Position numbers and translations under genes: made by a program
The notes under the pieces: generated by a model
What the model was told of the DNA's origin: nothing
Seen by the model: the letters and a program-made list of their open reading frames with translations, nothing else
The model's database searches: none
Shown: positions 53,096-62,055 of the stretch, in pieces
How the letters are laid out: each line of letters starts with the position of its first letter
How positions within the stretch are numbered: position 1 is the first letter of the stretch
Source of the DNA: CAYQQU01 sp964419545
Lineage (GTDB): Bacteria > Bacteroidota > Bacteroidia > Chitinophagales > Saprospiraceae
Length of the DNA: 64,000 bases
Assembly (NCBI GenBank): GCA_964419545.1
Contig: CAYQQU010000003.1
Span: forward strand, 1-64,000
Reading direction: 5' to 3'

Positions 53096-54328
53096 ATGAT
53101 ACCCATCATTGCCTGGCGCAACATCTGGCGCAACACCACCCGCAGCCTGGTCGTCATCGGGGCGATCGCCCTGGGCATCTGGGCGGCCATGTTCATGAGC
53201 GGTTTTGCGACCGGCATGGCCAAGAGCTACGTCAACAACGCGGTGGAAGACGTCGTTTCGCACCTCCAGGTCCACCACGCTGAATTTAAAAAAGAAAAAG
53301 AACCCGAATTTCAGATCACCGACCCCGCTCTGGCCGCCGAACGCATCCGCGAGCTGGCAGCCGTGCGGGCGGTCAGCGTACGAGCCGTCGTACAGGGCAT
53401 GCTGGCCTCCGGTAACGGGTCGCGCGGCATCATGGTGCGCGCCGTCGATCCCGCCGCCGAAGCCGGCGTGAGCGCGCTCGATCAGAAAATCGTGGAAGGA
53501 GCCTATCTGGAGGATCGCAAGAACAGCCTGCTGATCAGCACAGCGCTTTCCGAGCGCCTGAAGGTCGGCCTGCGATCGAAAGTGGTGCTTACTTTTCTCG
53601 ACATGGACGACGAGATCACTTCGGCCGCTTTCCGGATCGTCGGGATCTTCGAGACGAGCAGCAAGCCTTTCGACGAATCGCACGTCTACGTTCGCCGCCC
53701 CGACCTCAGCCGGCTGCTGCGGCCCGATACGGTAGCGGCGACAGCGCCCCTGGCCCACGAGATGGCCATCATGGTGGACGATCCGGAGCAGGTGAGCGCG
53801 GTACAACAACAGTTGCAAAGCGAATTGCCCGACGACCTGATCGTGGAAACCTACCGGCAGGTGTCGCCCGACCTGGAACTCTACGAGTCGCAGATACAGA
53901 GCCTTTCGCTGATCTATCTCACGATCATCATGCTGGCGCTCGTATTCGGCATCGTCAACACCATGTTGATGGCTGTGTTGGAGCGGGTGCGCGAACTGGG
54001 CATGCTGATGGCCATCGGGATGAACAAGTGGCGGGTGTTCGCCATGATCGTACTCGAAACGATCCTGCTGGCGGTAGTGGCGGCGCCGGCCGGCATGTTG
54101 CTGGGCTACGCCACGGTAGCGTATCTGCGGAAGTACGGCATCGACTTGTCGGCCTTCTCGGAAAGCCTGCGCGAATACGGCCTTTCGGATACGGTGTATT
54201 TCGACCTCGACCCCATTGTCTACTGGCAGGTGCCCATCATGGTGGGCGTCACGGCGATCATAGCATCGGTCTATCCGGCCTTGAAAGCCATCCGGCTGCG
54301 CCCGGTGGAAGCCATTCGCAAATTTTAA
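53096..54328 (+). CDS. ABC transporter permease, FtsX/MacB (LolC/E-like) type, second copy
   Basis: 410 residues with the same 1 + periplasmic domain + 3 helix topology as the preceding gene (IIAWRNIWRNTTRSLVVIGAI at the N-terminus; FtsX helices around 283-305, 328-352 and 378-400; end AIRLRPVEAIRKF). The two permeases share the WRNIWRN start and RPVEAxR end but are otherwise divergent, as LolC and LolE are. Confidence 0.93.
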   Translation: MIPIIAWRNIWRNTTRSLVVIGAIALGIWAAMFMSGFATGMAKSYVNNAVEDVVSHLQVHHAEFKKEKEPEFQITDPALAAERIRELAAVRAVSVRAVVQGMLASGNGSRGIMVRAVDPAAEAGVSALDQKIVEGAYLEDRKNSLLISTALSERLKVGLRSKVVLTFLDMDDEITSAAFRIVGIFETSSKPFDESHVYVRRPDLSRLLRPDTVAATAPLAHEMAIMVDDPEQVSAVQQQLQSELPDDLIVETYRQVSPDLELYESQIQSLSLIYLTIIMLALVFGIVNTMLMAVLERVRELGMLMAIGMNKWRVFAMIVLETILLAVVAAPAGMLLGYATVAYLRKYGIDLSAFSESLREYGLSDTVYFDLDPIVYWQVPIMVGVTAIIASVYPALKAIRLRPVEAIRKF

Positions 54329-54351
54329 TAAAACGCTAAAGCAACCCAACA

Positions 54352-55053
54352 ATGGAAGTGATCACTATCCAGGGAGTAACCAAAGTTTACAATTCCAATA
54401 AAGTGCCCGTCCACGCCCTCAACGGCGTTGACCTGACCATCGGGGCGGGCGAATTTACGGCTATCGTGGGGCCTTCCGGTTCCGGAAAGACGACCTTGCT
54501 CAACATCATCGGCGGGCTGGACCGGCCTACGGCGGGCAGGGTGCATATCGGTAGTCAGAATATCGCCGACCTGAACGACAATCAATTGATCGATTTTCGC
54601 AAAACCCATATCGGTTTCGTCTTTCAGGCGTACAACCTGATCCCGGTACTGACGGCGCGCGAGAACGTAGAGTTCGTAATGCTGCTGCAAGGGCGGCCGA
54701 AAGCCGAACGCGAAAAGCGCACCAAAGAACTGCTGGACGCGGTAGGGCTTTCCGATAAGGTCAATAAGCGCCCCTCGGAGCTGTCGGGCGGCCAGCAACA
54801 ACGGGTGGCGGTGGCTCGCGCGCTGGCTCCCAAGCCGAACTTTATCCTCGCCGATGAACCCACGGCGAATCTCGATTCCCATTCTACGGCGAATTTGCTG
54901 GACATCATGGCGCGCCTCAACCGCGAGGAAGGCACCACTTTCGTCTTTTCCACGCACGACCAGCGCGTGATCGAGCGCGCCCGCCGCGTCGTCACCCTGG
55001 TGGACGGCCGGGTGGATACCGACGAAATACGGGAAGCGAGGCAAATGGCCTGA
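54352..55053 (+). CDS. ABC transporter ATP-binding protein (LolD/MacB type)
   Basis: 233 residues. Walker A GPSGSGKTT (~40-48), Q-loop FQAYNLIP, signature LSGGQQQRVAVARAL, Walker B FILADEPT and switch His in STHD. Closest in pattern to LolD/MacB ATPases that drive FtsX-type permeases mechanically rather than importers. Sits 23 bp after the second permease. Confidence 0.95.
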   Translation: MEVITIQGVTKVYNSNKVPVHALNGVDLTIGAGEFTAIVGPSGSGKTTLLNIIGGLDRPTAGRVHIGSQNIADLNDNQLIDFRKTHIGFVFQAYNLIPVLTARENVEFVMLLQGRPKAEREKRTKELLDAVGLSDKVNKRPSELSGGQQQRVAVARALAPKPNFILADEPTANLDSHSTANLLDIMARLNREEGTTFVFSTHDQRVIERARRVVTLVDGRVDTDEIREARQMA

Positions 55054-55094
55054 GCGGCTTTTTCCTACACTATACGTTCGCAAAAAGAAGGATC

Positions 55095-56276
55095 ATGAAA
55101 AAGTTTTGCCTGCTGCTGGGCCTGATGCTGGGAACGACGGTGCTGTCCGCCCAGTCGGACGCCCCCCGCAACTGGTCGCTGAACGGCTACGTCAAAAACC
55201 TGCAGACGCTATTGCTCTTCAACGACGCGTACCCCGAACCGGGTACGGGCCGCCTGGTCGATACTTTTCTGCAAGACAACCTGGTGCACAACCGCCTGAA
55301 CTCCCGGTGGTTCCTCTCCGATCAGTTCACCCTCCGCGCGGAGATGCGCAACCGGCTCTTCTTCGGTGATCTCGTTAAGGCCGCTCCCGATTACGCGGCG
55401 CAGGTGGACAACGTCAACAACGATTATTTCGACCTGTCCCTCATTCTGTTGGATGACGAAGCGTTCGTGATGCACGCCATGCTCGACCGGGTCTACCTGG
55501 AATACATCAGCGGCGACTGGGAGGTGCGGCTGGGCCGCCAGCGCATCAACTGGGGCATCAGCACGGTCTGGAACCCCAACGACATCTTCAACGCTTTTGC
55601 TTTCACCGATTTCGATTACGAAGAACGGCCCGGAAGCGACGCCCTGCGCATCCGGAAATTTACCGGTTTCGCCTCCAGCGTGGAACTGGCCGTGAAAGTA
55701 TTCGACGACTGGGATGAGGCCGTCATGGCCGGCATGTGGAAATTCCATACCGGCGAATACGACATCCAACTGCTGGGCGGTTATATGGAACGCTTCCTGG
55801 TGGCCGGCGGCGGCTGGGCCGGCAACCTCGGCGACGCGGGGCTCAAAGGAGAAGCCACCTACTTCCACGCCCTCGACGACGGCCGGGAGAACAGCTTCGC
55901 CATGACGGCCGGGCTGGATTACACCCTGGCCAGCGGCTGGTACTTCAACCTGGGCGTGTTGTACAACAGCAACGGAACGACGACCGCCAATGCCGCTCAG
56001 CTCTTCGATTTTGAACTGTCCGCGCGCAACCTCTATCCCTACAAGTACTCGATCTTTACCCAGTTCAACTATCCCCTCAATCCGCTGCTCACCGGCGGGG
56101 TCGCCACCATTTACAGCCCCGGCGACGCTCACGCCCTGTTCATCAACCCCACGGCCACCCTCTCCGTCGCTCAGAACTGGGACCTCGACCTGATCGGTCA
56201 GATCGTATTGAACGAAGCGCCGGGTTACGTCAGCCCCATTCAAGCTATTTTCCTGCGCATCAAGTACAGCTTCTGA
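55095..56276 (+). CDS. Outer-membrane beta-barrel protein (DUF1302/alginate-export-like)
   Basis: 393 residues: signal peptide (MKKFCLLLGLMLGTTVLSAQ) and alternating amphipathic strands to a C-terminal aromatic strand (IFLRIKYSF), as expected for a barrel. The stretch LGRQRINWGISTVWNPNDIFNAF recalls DUF1302/porin-like exporters. Last gene of the tetR operon, 41 bp after the ATPase, giving the system an outer-membrane component. Confidence 0.75.
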   Translation: MKKFCLLLGLMLGTTVLSAQSDAPRNWSLNGYVKNLQTLLLFNDAYPEPGTGRLVDTFLQDNLVHNRLNSRWFLSDQFTLRAEMRNRLFFGDLVKAAPDYAAQVDNVNNDYFDLSLILLDDEAFVMHAMLDRVYLEYISGDWEVRLGRQRINWGISTVWNPNDIFNAFAFTDFDYEERPGSDALRIRKFTGFASSVELAVKVFDDWDEAVMAGMWKFHTGEYDIQLLGGYMERFLVAGGGWAGNLGDAGLKGEATYFHALDDGRENSFAMTAGLDYTLASGWYFNLGVLYNSNGTTTANAAQLFDFELSARNLYPYKYSIFTQFNYPLNPLLTGGVATIYSPGDAHALFINPTATLSVAQNWDLDLIGQIVLNEAPGYVSPIQAIFLRIKYSF

Positions 56277-56384
56277 TCAAAGTCAGTGGCTTGCGCTGAC
56301 TTTCCTCATTCTTTTTGTCCCTTTTAATCCGTTCCTTTCTATTTGCTCCGGGGGCAACCTCGGGTTTAACCAAAACCATCAGCC

Positions 56385-57077
56385 ATGAAAAAGCGGATCG
56401 TACTCTGGCTGGCAGCTTGTTTGCTGGCCTCAACCAGTGGATTCGCGCAGGTGACCACCGGCGGTAACTTCGTGATCGGCAGCACGCTGGGTTTCTCCAA
56501 CGCCGATTCCAAAATTACCGTCAACGACGGCGCCGGCGATAAAAGCGAAGCCAACCCCACCTCTACCCAGTTCAACCTCGCTCCTTCCATCGGCTATTTC
56601 GTGATCGACAACCTGGCGTTGGGCATCCGCATGGACTATACCTTCGCCCGCGTCGTGGAAGACGAACCCCTGCTCGACGGCAGTGAACGCAAAACGCGCG
56701 ACAGCGACCTGCTCTTCGGCCCGTTCGGTCGCTACTACTGGCCGATCGCCGATGATATGGCGTTCTTCTTTGAGGCCGGTTTCGGTTTCGGCAACTCCAG
56801 CGACATCCAGAACATCGCCGGGGAACGGCAATCGATCAATACCAACATCTTCGCGGTAGGCATCGGACCAGGCTTTACCGTCATCTCTTCCAGCGCGGTG
56901 GGCATCGAAGCCCTGCTCAAATACAACTACGCCCGCAGCGATTTCGATACGCAGGTGGCCGGGGTGCGCAATGAGACCGTAACGCGCACCAACCAGTTCG
57001 ATTTTTCCATCGGCGTGCAGTTTTACTTCAGCGCGATCCGGCCGGCCACCCGGACGGAGGCGCCGGAGCGTTTTTGA
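56385..57077 (+). CDS. Outer-membrane beta-barrel protein (OmpA/OmpW-like barrel)
   Basis: 230 residues. Signal peptide (MKKRIVLWLAACLLASTSGFAQ), then eight-strand-type barrel repeats (GGNFVIGSTLGFSN, APSIGYFVIDNLALGIRMDYTF, GPFGRYYWPIADDMAFFFEAGFGFG) to FSIGVQFYFSA. 108 bp after the operon's barrel; whether it belongs to the same unit is unclear. A family A element begins 14 bp after its stop. Confidence 0.82.
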   Translation: MKKRIVLWLAACLLASTSGFAQVTTGGNFVIGSTLGFSNADSKITVNDGAGDKSEANPTSTQFNLAPSIGYFVIDNLALGIRMDYTFARVVEDEPLLDGSERKTRDSDLLFGPFGRYYWPIADDMAFFFEAGFGFGNSSDIQNIAGERQSINTNIFAVGIGPGFTVISSSAVGIEALLKYNYARSDFDTQVAGVRNETVTRTNQFDFSIGVQFYFSAIRPATRTEAPERF

Positions 57078-57091
57078 TATACGTCGGCGGG

Positions 57092-57259
57092 TTAGAGCTT
57101 GTTTGGAGGTAGTGCTTTTGAAGCGAAAAACTCAGATTTTGGGTTCTCCCGAAGGGATTTTTCCGGCTCATAGCAGCGCTACGGGCCGGAAAAATGCCAC
57201 AGGGAGGTTCCAAAAGCTGGGTTTTGCAGCCAAAATGACTACCTCCAAACAAGCTCTTA
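57092..57259 (-). repeat. Family A palindromic element (MITE-like), complete copy with TTA duplication
   Basis: 162 bp (57095-57256), inverted relative to the copies at 49091 and 62452, flanked by TTA on both sides (the complement of TAA, consistent with inversion). Same 19-bp ends; sequence matches the 62452 copy as far as I can compare. Confidence 0.92.
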
Positions 57260-57417
57260 CCGCCGAACCGAGAATCACTGCGGGTTAGTGGAACGTTACA
57301 CGAGGCGGAACATTTCGCAACGCTTTCCGCAACCATTCCTGTTGGCGGCCTGTTTCCAGAATCTAGTCTATCGTAATCTGAATAATTTCAGGTTGCAAAG
57401 TATTCAGGTTAAACCAA

Positions 57418-58320
57418 TTGCCCGTGGACGCCCCGACGACCCAAGACGTTTCGCTCTTCACCCGTTTGCGCAGTTACCTGGTCCTCGGCTTTCTGGGCCT
57501 GGTATGGGGCAGTTCCTTTATTCTGATCAAGAAAGGGTTGGAGGTGTACGATCCGCTGCAGGTGGCGGCTTTGCGGCTCACCATTTCGGCTTTGTCGTTT
57601 CTGCCCATCCTGACGCTGCAGTTGCGGCGCGTCGATTGGTCGCGCTGGCCCTATTTGCTGGCGGTCGGTTTGTTCGGCAGCGGCATCCCGGCTTTCATGT
57701 TCGCTTTCGCCCAGACGGAGATCAGCAGTTCCGTTACGGGCATCCTCAATTCGCTGACCCCGCTCTTTACCCTGGTGCTGGGTATTCTGCTTTTCCGCGC
57801 CGAGCTGATCTGGATGAAAGTGACCGGCGTGCTGGTCGGACTGGCCGGGGCGGTCCTACTGATCATTCTCGGTCAGGGTATCGCCATCGAGGGCAATGTC
57901 TGGTTCAGCCTTTTTGCCATTGTCGGCACCATCTGTTACGGCCTGAACGCCAATATCGTCGGCGCTTTTTTACGCGATGTGCCCGCCCTGGCCATCAGCG
58001 CCGCCTCCTTCGTGATGGTGGGTTTGCCCGCGCTATTTTATTTGGTGACTACCGATTTCTTTGCGGTGCTCACCCGGGAACCCGGCGCCGGCCTGGCCCT
58101 GGCGTACATCGCTACGCTCGCAGTAGTCGGTACGGTGGTAGCTTCGATTGTCTTTTTCCAGCTTATCAAATGGACGAACGCCGTCTTCTCTTCCACCGTA
58201 GCCTACCTCATTCCCCTGGTCGCCCTGACCTGGGGCTTCATTGACGGAGAACCCATGACGGCCTACCACTTCGTCGGCATGGGCCTCATCCTGGGCGGCG
58301 TTTATCTGAGCCGGCAGTGA
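57418..58320 (+). CDS. EamA/DMT-family transporter
   Basis: 300 residues with ten hydrophobic segments in two five-helix EamA repeats (LGFLGLVWGSSFILIKKGL; LGLILGGVYLSRQ at the end). Starts at TTG 57418 or GTG 57424; there is no ATG, so the start is uncertain. Drug/metabolite exporter family; substrate unknown. An overlapping open frame in another register is a shadow. Confidence 0.9.
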   Translation: MPVDAPTTQDVSLFTRLRSYLVLGFLGLVWGSSFILIKKGLEVYDPLQVAALRLTISALSFLPILTLQLRRVDWSRWPYLLAVGLFGSGIPAFMFAFAQTEISSSVTGILNSLTPLFTLVLGILLFRAELIWMKVTGVLVGLAGAVLLIILGQGIAIEGNVWFSLFAIVGTICYGLNANIVGAFLRDVPALAISAASFVMVGLPALFYLVTTDFFAVLTREPGAGLALAYIATLAVVGTVVASIVFFQLIKWTNAVFSSTVAYLIPLVALTWGFIDGEPMTAYHFVGMGLILGGVYLSRQ

Positions 58321-58329
58321 GCGTGACGA

Positions 58330-58360
58330 CGTGGCAGGCACTTCGCAAGCGCCTGCTACG
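58330..58360. terminator. Hairpin between convergent EamA and carbonic-anhydrase-like genes
   Basis: Stem CGTGGCAGGCACTT / AAGCGCCTGCTACG (one mismatch, one G-T pair, 3-base loop) in the 47-bp convergent gap. No long U tract, so terminator function is tentative. Confidence 0.4.
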
Positions 58361-58367
58361 TTCCCGA

Positions 58368-58880
58368 CTATTCAAACCAGCCCGCGTACATCACATAGGC
58401 ATTGGCGATGCGTTCGATGGTGCCGGAAAACTGCTCGGTGCTGATGGCTTTGACCTTGCGGGCGGGTACTCCTGCGTAGATATGCCCCGATTCACAGACC
58501 GTATTTTCGAGCACCACGGCGCCGGCGGCGATCAGGACGTTGGATTCGACCACGGCGTGGTCCATCACGATAGCGCCCATGCCCAACAGCACGTGGTCGT
58601 GGATGGTGCAGCCATGGGCGATGGCCCTATGGCCGATGGAGACGTGATTGCCGATGGTGGTGGATGCTTTCTGGTAGGTGCCGTGGATAACCGCGCCATC
58701 CTGTATGTTGACCTTATTGCCCATGCGAATGCTGTTGACGTCGCCGCGAACGACGGCCTGGAACCAGACGCTGCATTCGTCGCCCATGACGATATCGCCG
58801 ATGAGGGTGGCGTTGTCGGCAAAAAAACAGTTCGCTCCGTATTGCGGCGTGAAGCCCCGCACTGATTTGATAAGCGCCAT
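58368..58880 (-). CDS. Gamma-carbonic-anhydrase-family left-handed beta-helix protein
   Basis: 170 residues from MALIKSVRGF. Hexapeptide-repeat beta helix with the three metal His in the NVSIGHRAIAHGCTIHDH region; the fold matches YrdA/CaiE-type gamma-CA-like proteins. Whether it hydrates CO2 is uncertain as many homologues are inactive. A 44-residue upstream extension to 59012 would overlap the -7 box at 58895 and repeat B2 and is rejected. Confidence 0.9.
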   Translation of the reverse strand: MALIKSVRGFTPQYGANCFFADNATLIGDIVMGDECSVWFQAVVRGDVNSIRMGNKVNIQDGAVIHGTYQKASTTIGNHVSIGHRAIAHGCTIHDHVLLGMGAIVMDHAVVESNVLIAAGAVVLENTVCESGHIYAGVPARKVKAISTEQFSGTIERIANAYVMYAGWFE

Positions 58881-58894
58881 AACGATTTTGGGAG

Positions 58895-58902
58895 CAAAGT
58901 TA
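58895..58902 (-). promoter_or_regulatory. -7 box of the gamma-CA gene (TAACTTTG)
   Basis: TAnnTTTG on the minus strand 14 bases upstream of the chosen ATG, implying a very short leader and supporting the shorter start. Confidence 0.45.
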
Positions 58903-58943
58903 GGAAAAGAAAGAGAGGATACCACGCGAAAGCTATGGTCGGG

Positions 58944-59162
58944 CAGGGCAATCGCAGTTAATTTTTGGAGCTCGAAAAAGTAGGAAAAATCTTCGTTTTT
59001 ACCTCGACCCAAACATGCTCGTAAAGAAAGAACGAGGATTTTTCCTTCCGTTACGGGTGAATTTATGGCAATTGATTGGAAGCATCTTTTAACCCGGATT
59101 TTTCATGGGTTCTTCGCCATAGATGAATTCATGAATAATCCGGCTTAACTGCGATTGCCCTG
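58944..59162. repeat. Family B palindromic element, copy B2, with a nested family C insertion
   Basis: Inverted ends CAGGGCAATCGCAGTTAA / TTAACTGCGATTGCCCTG, inner stem GGAAAAATCTTCG / CGAGGATTTTTCC; internal sequence aligns with B1 at 28716. Unlike B1 it holds extra DNA (59091-59148) just before the right end. No perfect target duplication is visible, so it is probably older than B1. Confidence 0.8.
59091..59148. repeat. Family C element, copy C4, nested in B2
   Basis: TTAACCCGGATTTTTCATGG...ATGAATTCATGAATAATCCGGCTTAA, bounded by TTAA on both sides. B1 has a single TTAA at the corresponding place, so B1 shows the empty site. Confidence 0.75.
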
Positions 59163-59180
59163 CACTATCGGAGCATGTGC

Positions 59181-60203
59181 TTACAAGCCTCCGAAAAACA
59201 TTTCCAGTTTGCGCAGGGTCTGCTCCACTTTCTTTTCGATGCGATTGAAATAAAAATTGCGGCTTTGGGCCGAATGGAAACTGATCGATGCCGAGCGATT
59301 GATCAGCAGGGAGAACCACTCTTCCGTGCGCCGGCAGAGCCTTTCGTCGAAAGTGAGGAGGAAGTTGGGCGTGGTGAAGGTGATGAAGAGCACCTGCCCG
59401 TGGTCGGAGCGGCCCAGGATGATATTGCTGGAGCTTGACAGCTCGTTGTAGTACAGGTTGAACTCGCCGTTCTCATCATTGGGCCGGCTGCCCGGAACGA
59501 ACTTGCGGCCGGCTTCGGCCATGGCGCGGGCGTGGTTGACGAGCTCGCCAACCTGCCGGCAGACGATGAGCGCCTCCTCTTCCCGTTCGAAGCGGCCTTC
59601 CATAGCCATGTACTCGATCTGGTTGAGCGTATCGTCGGCCAGCACCATCGTCCAGAGGTCGGTGCTGTCAAGCTTACTGTACATGGCGCCCACCTCATAG
59701 CCGATCGCTTTTTCCTCCGGCGTGATCAGGTCAAAGCAGAATTTGGTTTTCTGCAAATAGTCGAAATGCCAGTTGGTGAGCCCGTAGACGTAAAGTTTAA
59801 AACTCAGCAATTCCGGAAAAAGCATGTAGTAAAAGAGCGGGATGGTATGCGAGGCGTAGTAGATGCGCAAGCCCGGCAGGCTGCCGATGGTCGTCACCTG
59901 GTGTTTCACCTGTTGCAGGTACTCAAAAAAGTTGCGCACGGGCGGCCCGCTGAAGAGATTGTAGTCGAAAATGATATGGTTGGAATCTTCGGAAATCAGC
60001 TGGTCGACTGATAGTTTGAACTGGCGGGCCAGTATGCTGATCTCCCGGGGGCTGAGCGCCGTATCTCCCCGAAGCCGGCGGTAGATGCCGTCGCGGCTTA
60101 CGCCAAGCAACTGCACCAGCGCCTCTACGGCTTCCGCTTTTTTTTCAAAACGGGGCAGGACTTTCGCAAATATTGCTTCCTGAAGATTGTCTCTGGGGCT
60201 CAT
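59181..60203 (-). CDS. BetR-like helix-turn-helix protein, uncharacterised
   Basis: 340 residues from MSPRDNLQEAIF. Residues ~20-75 form a Cro-like HTH (AVEALVQLLGVSRDGIYRRLRG, LSPREISILARQF); the remaining ~260 residues are mixed alpha/beta without a recognised enzyme motif or membrane segment. Bacteroidota carry related orphan regulators. Target and ligand unknown. Start chosen because the 22-residue upstream extension has no family support. Confidence 0.7.
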   Translation of the reverse strand: MSPRDNLQEAIFAKVLPRFEKKAEAVEALVQLLGVSRDGIYRRLRGDTALSPREISILARQFKLSVDQLISEDSNHIIFDYNLFSGPPVRNFFEYLQQVKHQVTTIGSLPGLRIYYASHTIPLFYYMLFPELLSFKLYVYGLTNWHFDYLQKTKFCFDLITPEEKAIGYEVGAMYSKLDSTDLWTMVLADDTLNQIEYMAMEGRFEREEEALIVCRQVGELVNHARAMAEAGRKFVPGSRPNDENGEFNLYYNELSSSSNIILGRSDHGQVLFITFTTPNFLLTFDERLCRRTEEWFSLLINRSASISFHSAQSRNFYFNRIEKKVEQTLRKLEMFFGGL

Positions 60204-60609
60204 AAGTGCTGTTTTCAGACGAAGAGGATTTGCCGTACGAACGGTTTTGCCGAAAATTAAAATCTGCAAAAAATGCTAAGTAACAAGCAATCGGCAGACG
60301 GGTTTTACTGATATTGAATAAAAAAAAATTTGTCTTGCGATGTAAAGCAGCCCCTTCAGCCGATAGACAGAGATAAATTTGGGGTATAAAAAAGAAAACC
60401 ATTTACCTCTTGCATAACCCCAAAGCGCTCCGCCCGGCCGGACTTCGCTCCGAAAGGGTGGGGCCTCCCACTCTTTGTTCGGTTCCCTTCAAAAACAGCA
60501 ACAAGCCTAATTAGCCAAAAGCAAGATCGATTTCTACTTCAAGCCGGCGGCTGACAACTGTCATACCTCCCGGCTGACATTCATCATTTCGCCCGGCAGC
60601 CTCGCCCGG

Positions 60610-60617
60610 TATTTTTG
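60610..60617 (+). promoter_or_regulatory. Putative -7 box of hemN (TATTTTTG)
   Basis: TAnnTTTG with TTTC about 20 bases upstream (one mismatch). It implies an ~80-base leader before the hemN ATG at 60703. Confidence 0.45.
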
Positions 60618-60660
60618 AACCGATACTATGTTGGGCGCTCTTTCTATCACAACAAAGCAG

Positions 60661-60687
60661 GGAGGGCTCCGCCATGCGGCGGCCTCC
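60661..60687 (+). promoter_or_regulatory. GC-rich hairpin in the hemN leader
   Basis: Stem GGAGG-(GCT bulge)-CCGCC / GGCGG-CCTCC with loop ATGC, ending 15 bases before the hemN ATG. It could occlude the translation initiation region; no U tract follows. Confidence 0.45.
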
Positions 60688-60702
60688 GAAAAACTCGGCG
60701 AA

Positions 60703-62055
60703 ATGAACACCAATCTACTTGCAAAATACAACGTACCTGCTCCCCGATACACGAGTTATCCCACGGTGCCTTACTGGCAGGAAAAAGCCCCTACGGTGGC
60801 CCAGTGGGAGCGCCGCATGGTCCGTGCTTTTCAGCAGGATAACGCCATCAGCCTGTACATCCATCTGCCTTTCTGTGAAAGCCTCTGCACCTACTGCGGT
60901 TGCAACAAGCGGATCACCAGGAATCACGCCGTGGAAGATCCCTACATCGAAGCCGTGCTGAAAGAATGGAAACTGTACGCCCAACGGCTCCCGGGCCGTC
61001 CCGTCCTGCGAGAGCTGCACCTGGGCGGCGGCACCCCCACTTTTTTCAGCCCCCGCAACCTGGAGCGCCTGGTAGGCGGCATCCTCGCCGACGTGGACGT
61101 TCCCGAAGAAACGGAGTACGGCTTCGAAGCCCATCCCGGCTCCACCAGTTATGAGCACCTTACCGCCCTGCGCCGGCTCGGTTTTTCCCGCCTGAGCATC
61201 GGCATTCAGGACTTCGCCCCGGAGATCCTCGAGATCATCAACCGGAAGCAGAGCCTGGAAACCGTGGAAGAGGTCACCCGCTGGGCGCGCGAGCTGGGCT
61301 ACCAATCGATCAACTACGACCTCATCTTCGGGCTGCCCCTGCAAACCGCCGACCATATCTACAACACCATGACCAAAGTGCGGGCGCTGCGGCCGGAACG
61401 CATCGCTTTCTACAGCTACGCCCACGTACCCTGGATCAAACCCAGCCAGCGGGCCTATTCGGAAGCGGATTTGCCGAAAGGCAAAGAGAAAAGAGCACTC
61501 TACGAGCTGGGCCGGCGCCTGCTGGAAGAAGGCGGCTATCAGGAAATCGGCATGGACCACTTCGCTCTGCCGAAAGACAGCCTGTTCCAGGCCATGGAAA
61601 CCGGTACGCTCCACCGCAATTTCATGGGGTATACCCCCCATTACACCCGCCTCTGCCTCGGCCTGGGGGTGTCGGCTATCGGCGACAGCTGGGATATGTA
61701 CATGCAGAACGAAAAACAAGTCGAACGCTACCAGGAACTCGTCAACAACGATCAGCTACCCCTCTGGCGGGGCCATCGCCTCTCCGAAGAGGACCAGGTG
61801 CTGCGCGGCCATATCCTCAATATCATGTGCCGTTACGAAACCATCTGGTACAACCCCGACTTCCAGTGCGAAGCCCTGTACGCCGGCCTCGAAAGGCTTA
61901 AGGAACTGGAGCGCGACGGCCTCCTTCGCCTTTATCCCTACCAGCTGAAAGTGACGCGCGAAGGGCGCCCCTTCATCCGCAATATCTGCATGGCGCTCGA
62001 CGCCCATTACTGGCGGCGCCGGCCCGAAGGGCAATTGTTCAGCCAGGCGGTCTGA
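60703..62055 (+). CDS. hemN: Oxygen-independent coproporphyrinogen III dehydrogenase
   Basis: 450 residues starting MNTNLLAKYNVPAPRYTSYPTVPYW, the usual HemN N-terminus (the in-frame ATG at 60628 adds 25 atypical residues). Radical-SAM cluster motif CESLCTYCGC, followed by GGGTPTF and FGLPLQT. Converts coproporphyrinogen III to protoporphyrinogen IX without O2, in heme synthesis. Suggests the organism can make heme under low oxygen. Confidence 0.97.
   Translation: MNTNLLAKYNVPAPRYTSYPTVPYWQEKAPTVAQWERRMVRAFQQDNAISLYIHLPFCESLCTYCGCNKRITRNHAVEDPYIEAVLKEWKLYAQRLPGRPVLRELHLGGGTPTFFSPRNLERLVGGILADVDVPEETEYGFEAHPGSTSYEHLTALRRLGFSRLSIGIQDFAPEILEIINRKQSLETVEEVTRWARELGYQSINYDLIFGLPLQTADHIYNTMTKVRALRPERIAFYSYAHVPWIKPSQRAYSEADLPKGKEKRALYELGRRLLEEGGYQEIGMDHFALPKDSLFQAMETGTLHRNFMGYTPHYTRLCLGLGVSAIGDSWDMYMQNEKQVERYQELVNNDQLPLWRGHRLSEEDQVLRGHILNIMCRYETIWYNPDFQCEALYAGLERLKELERDGLLRLYPYQLKVTREGRPFIRNICMALDAHYWRRRPEGQLFSQAV

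Larger units (their letters stand above)
60204..60702. other. Divergent intergenic region between the HTH gene and hemN
   Basis: 499 bp. AT-rich near the HTH gene; a small stem AAAGGGTGGG / CCCACTCTTT lies at 60453-60476; a -7 box and a leader hairpin precede hemN (listed separately). No open frame of note. Confidence 0.55.

Noticed and set aside
57288..58244. Plus-strand open frame overlapping the EamA transporter in another register
   Set aside because: Arg/Pro/Gly-rich shadow translation; the EamA frame has clear membrane helices and family repeats.
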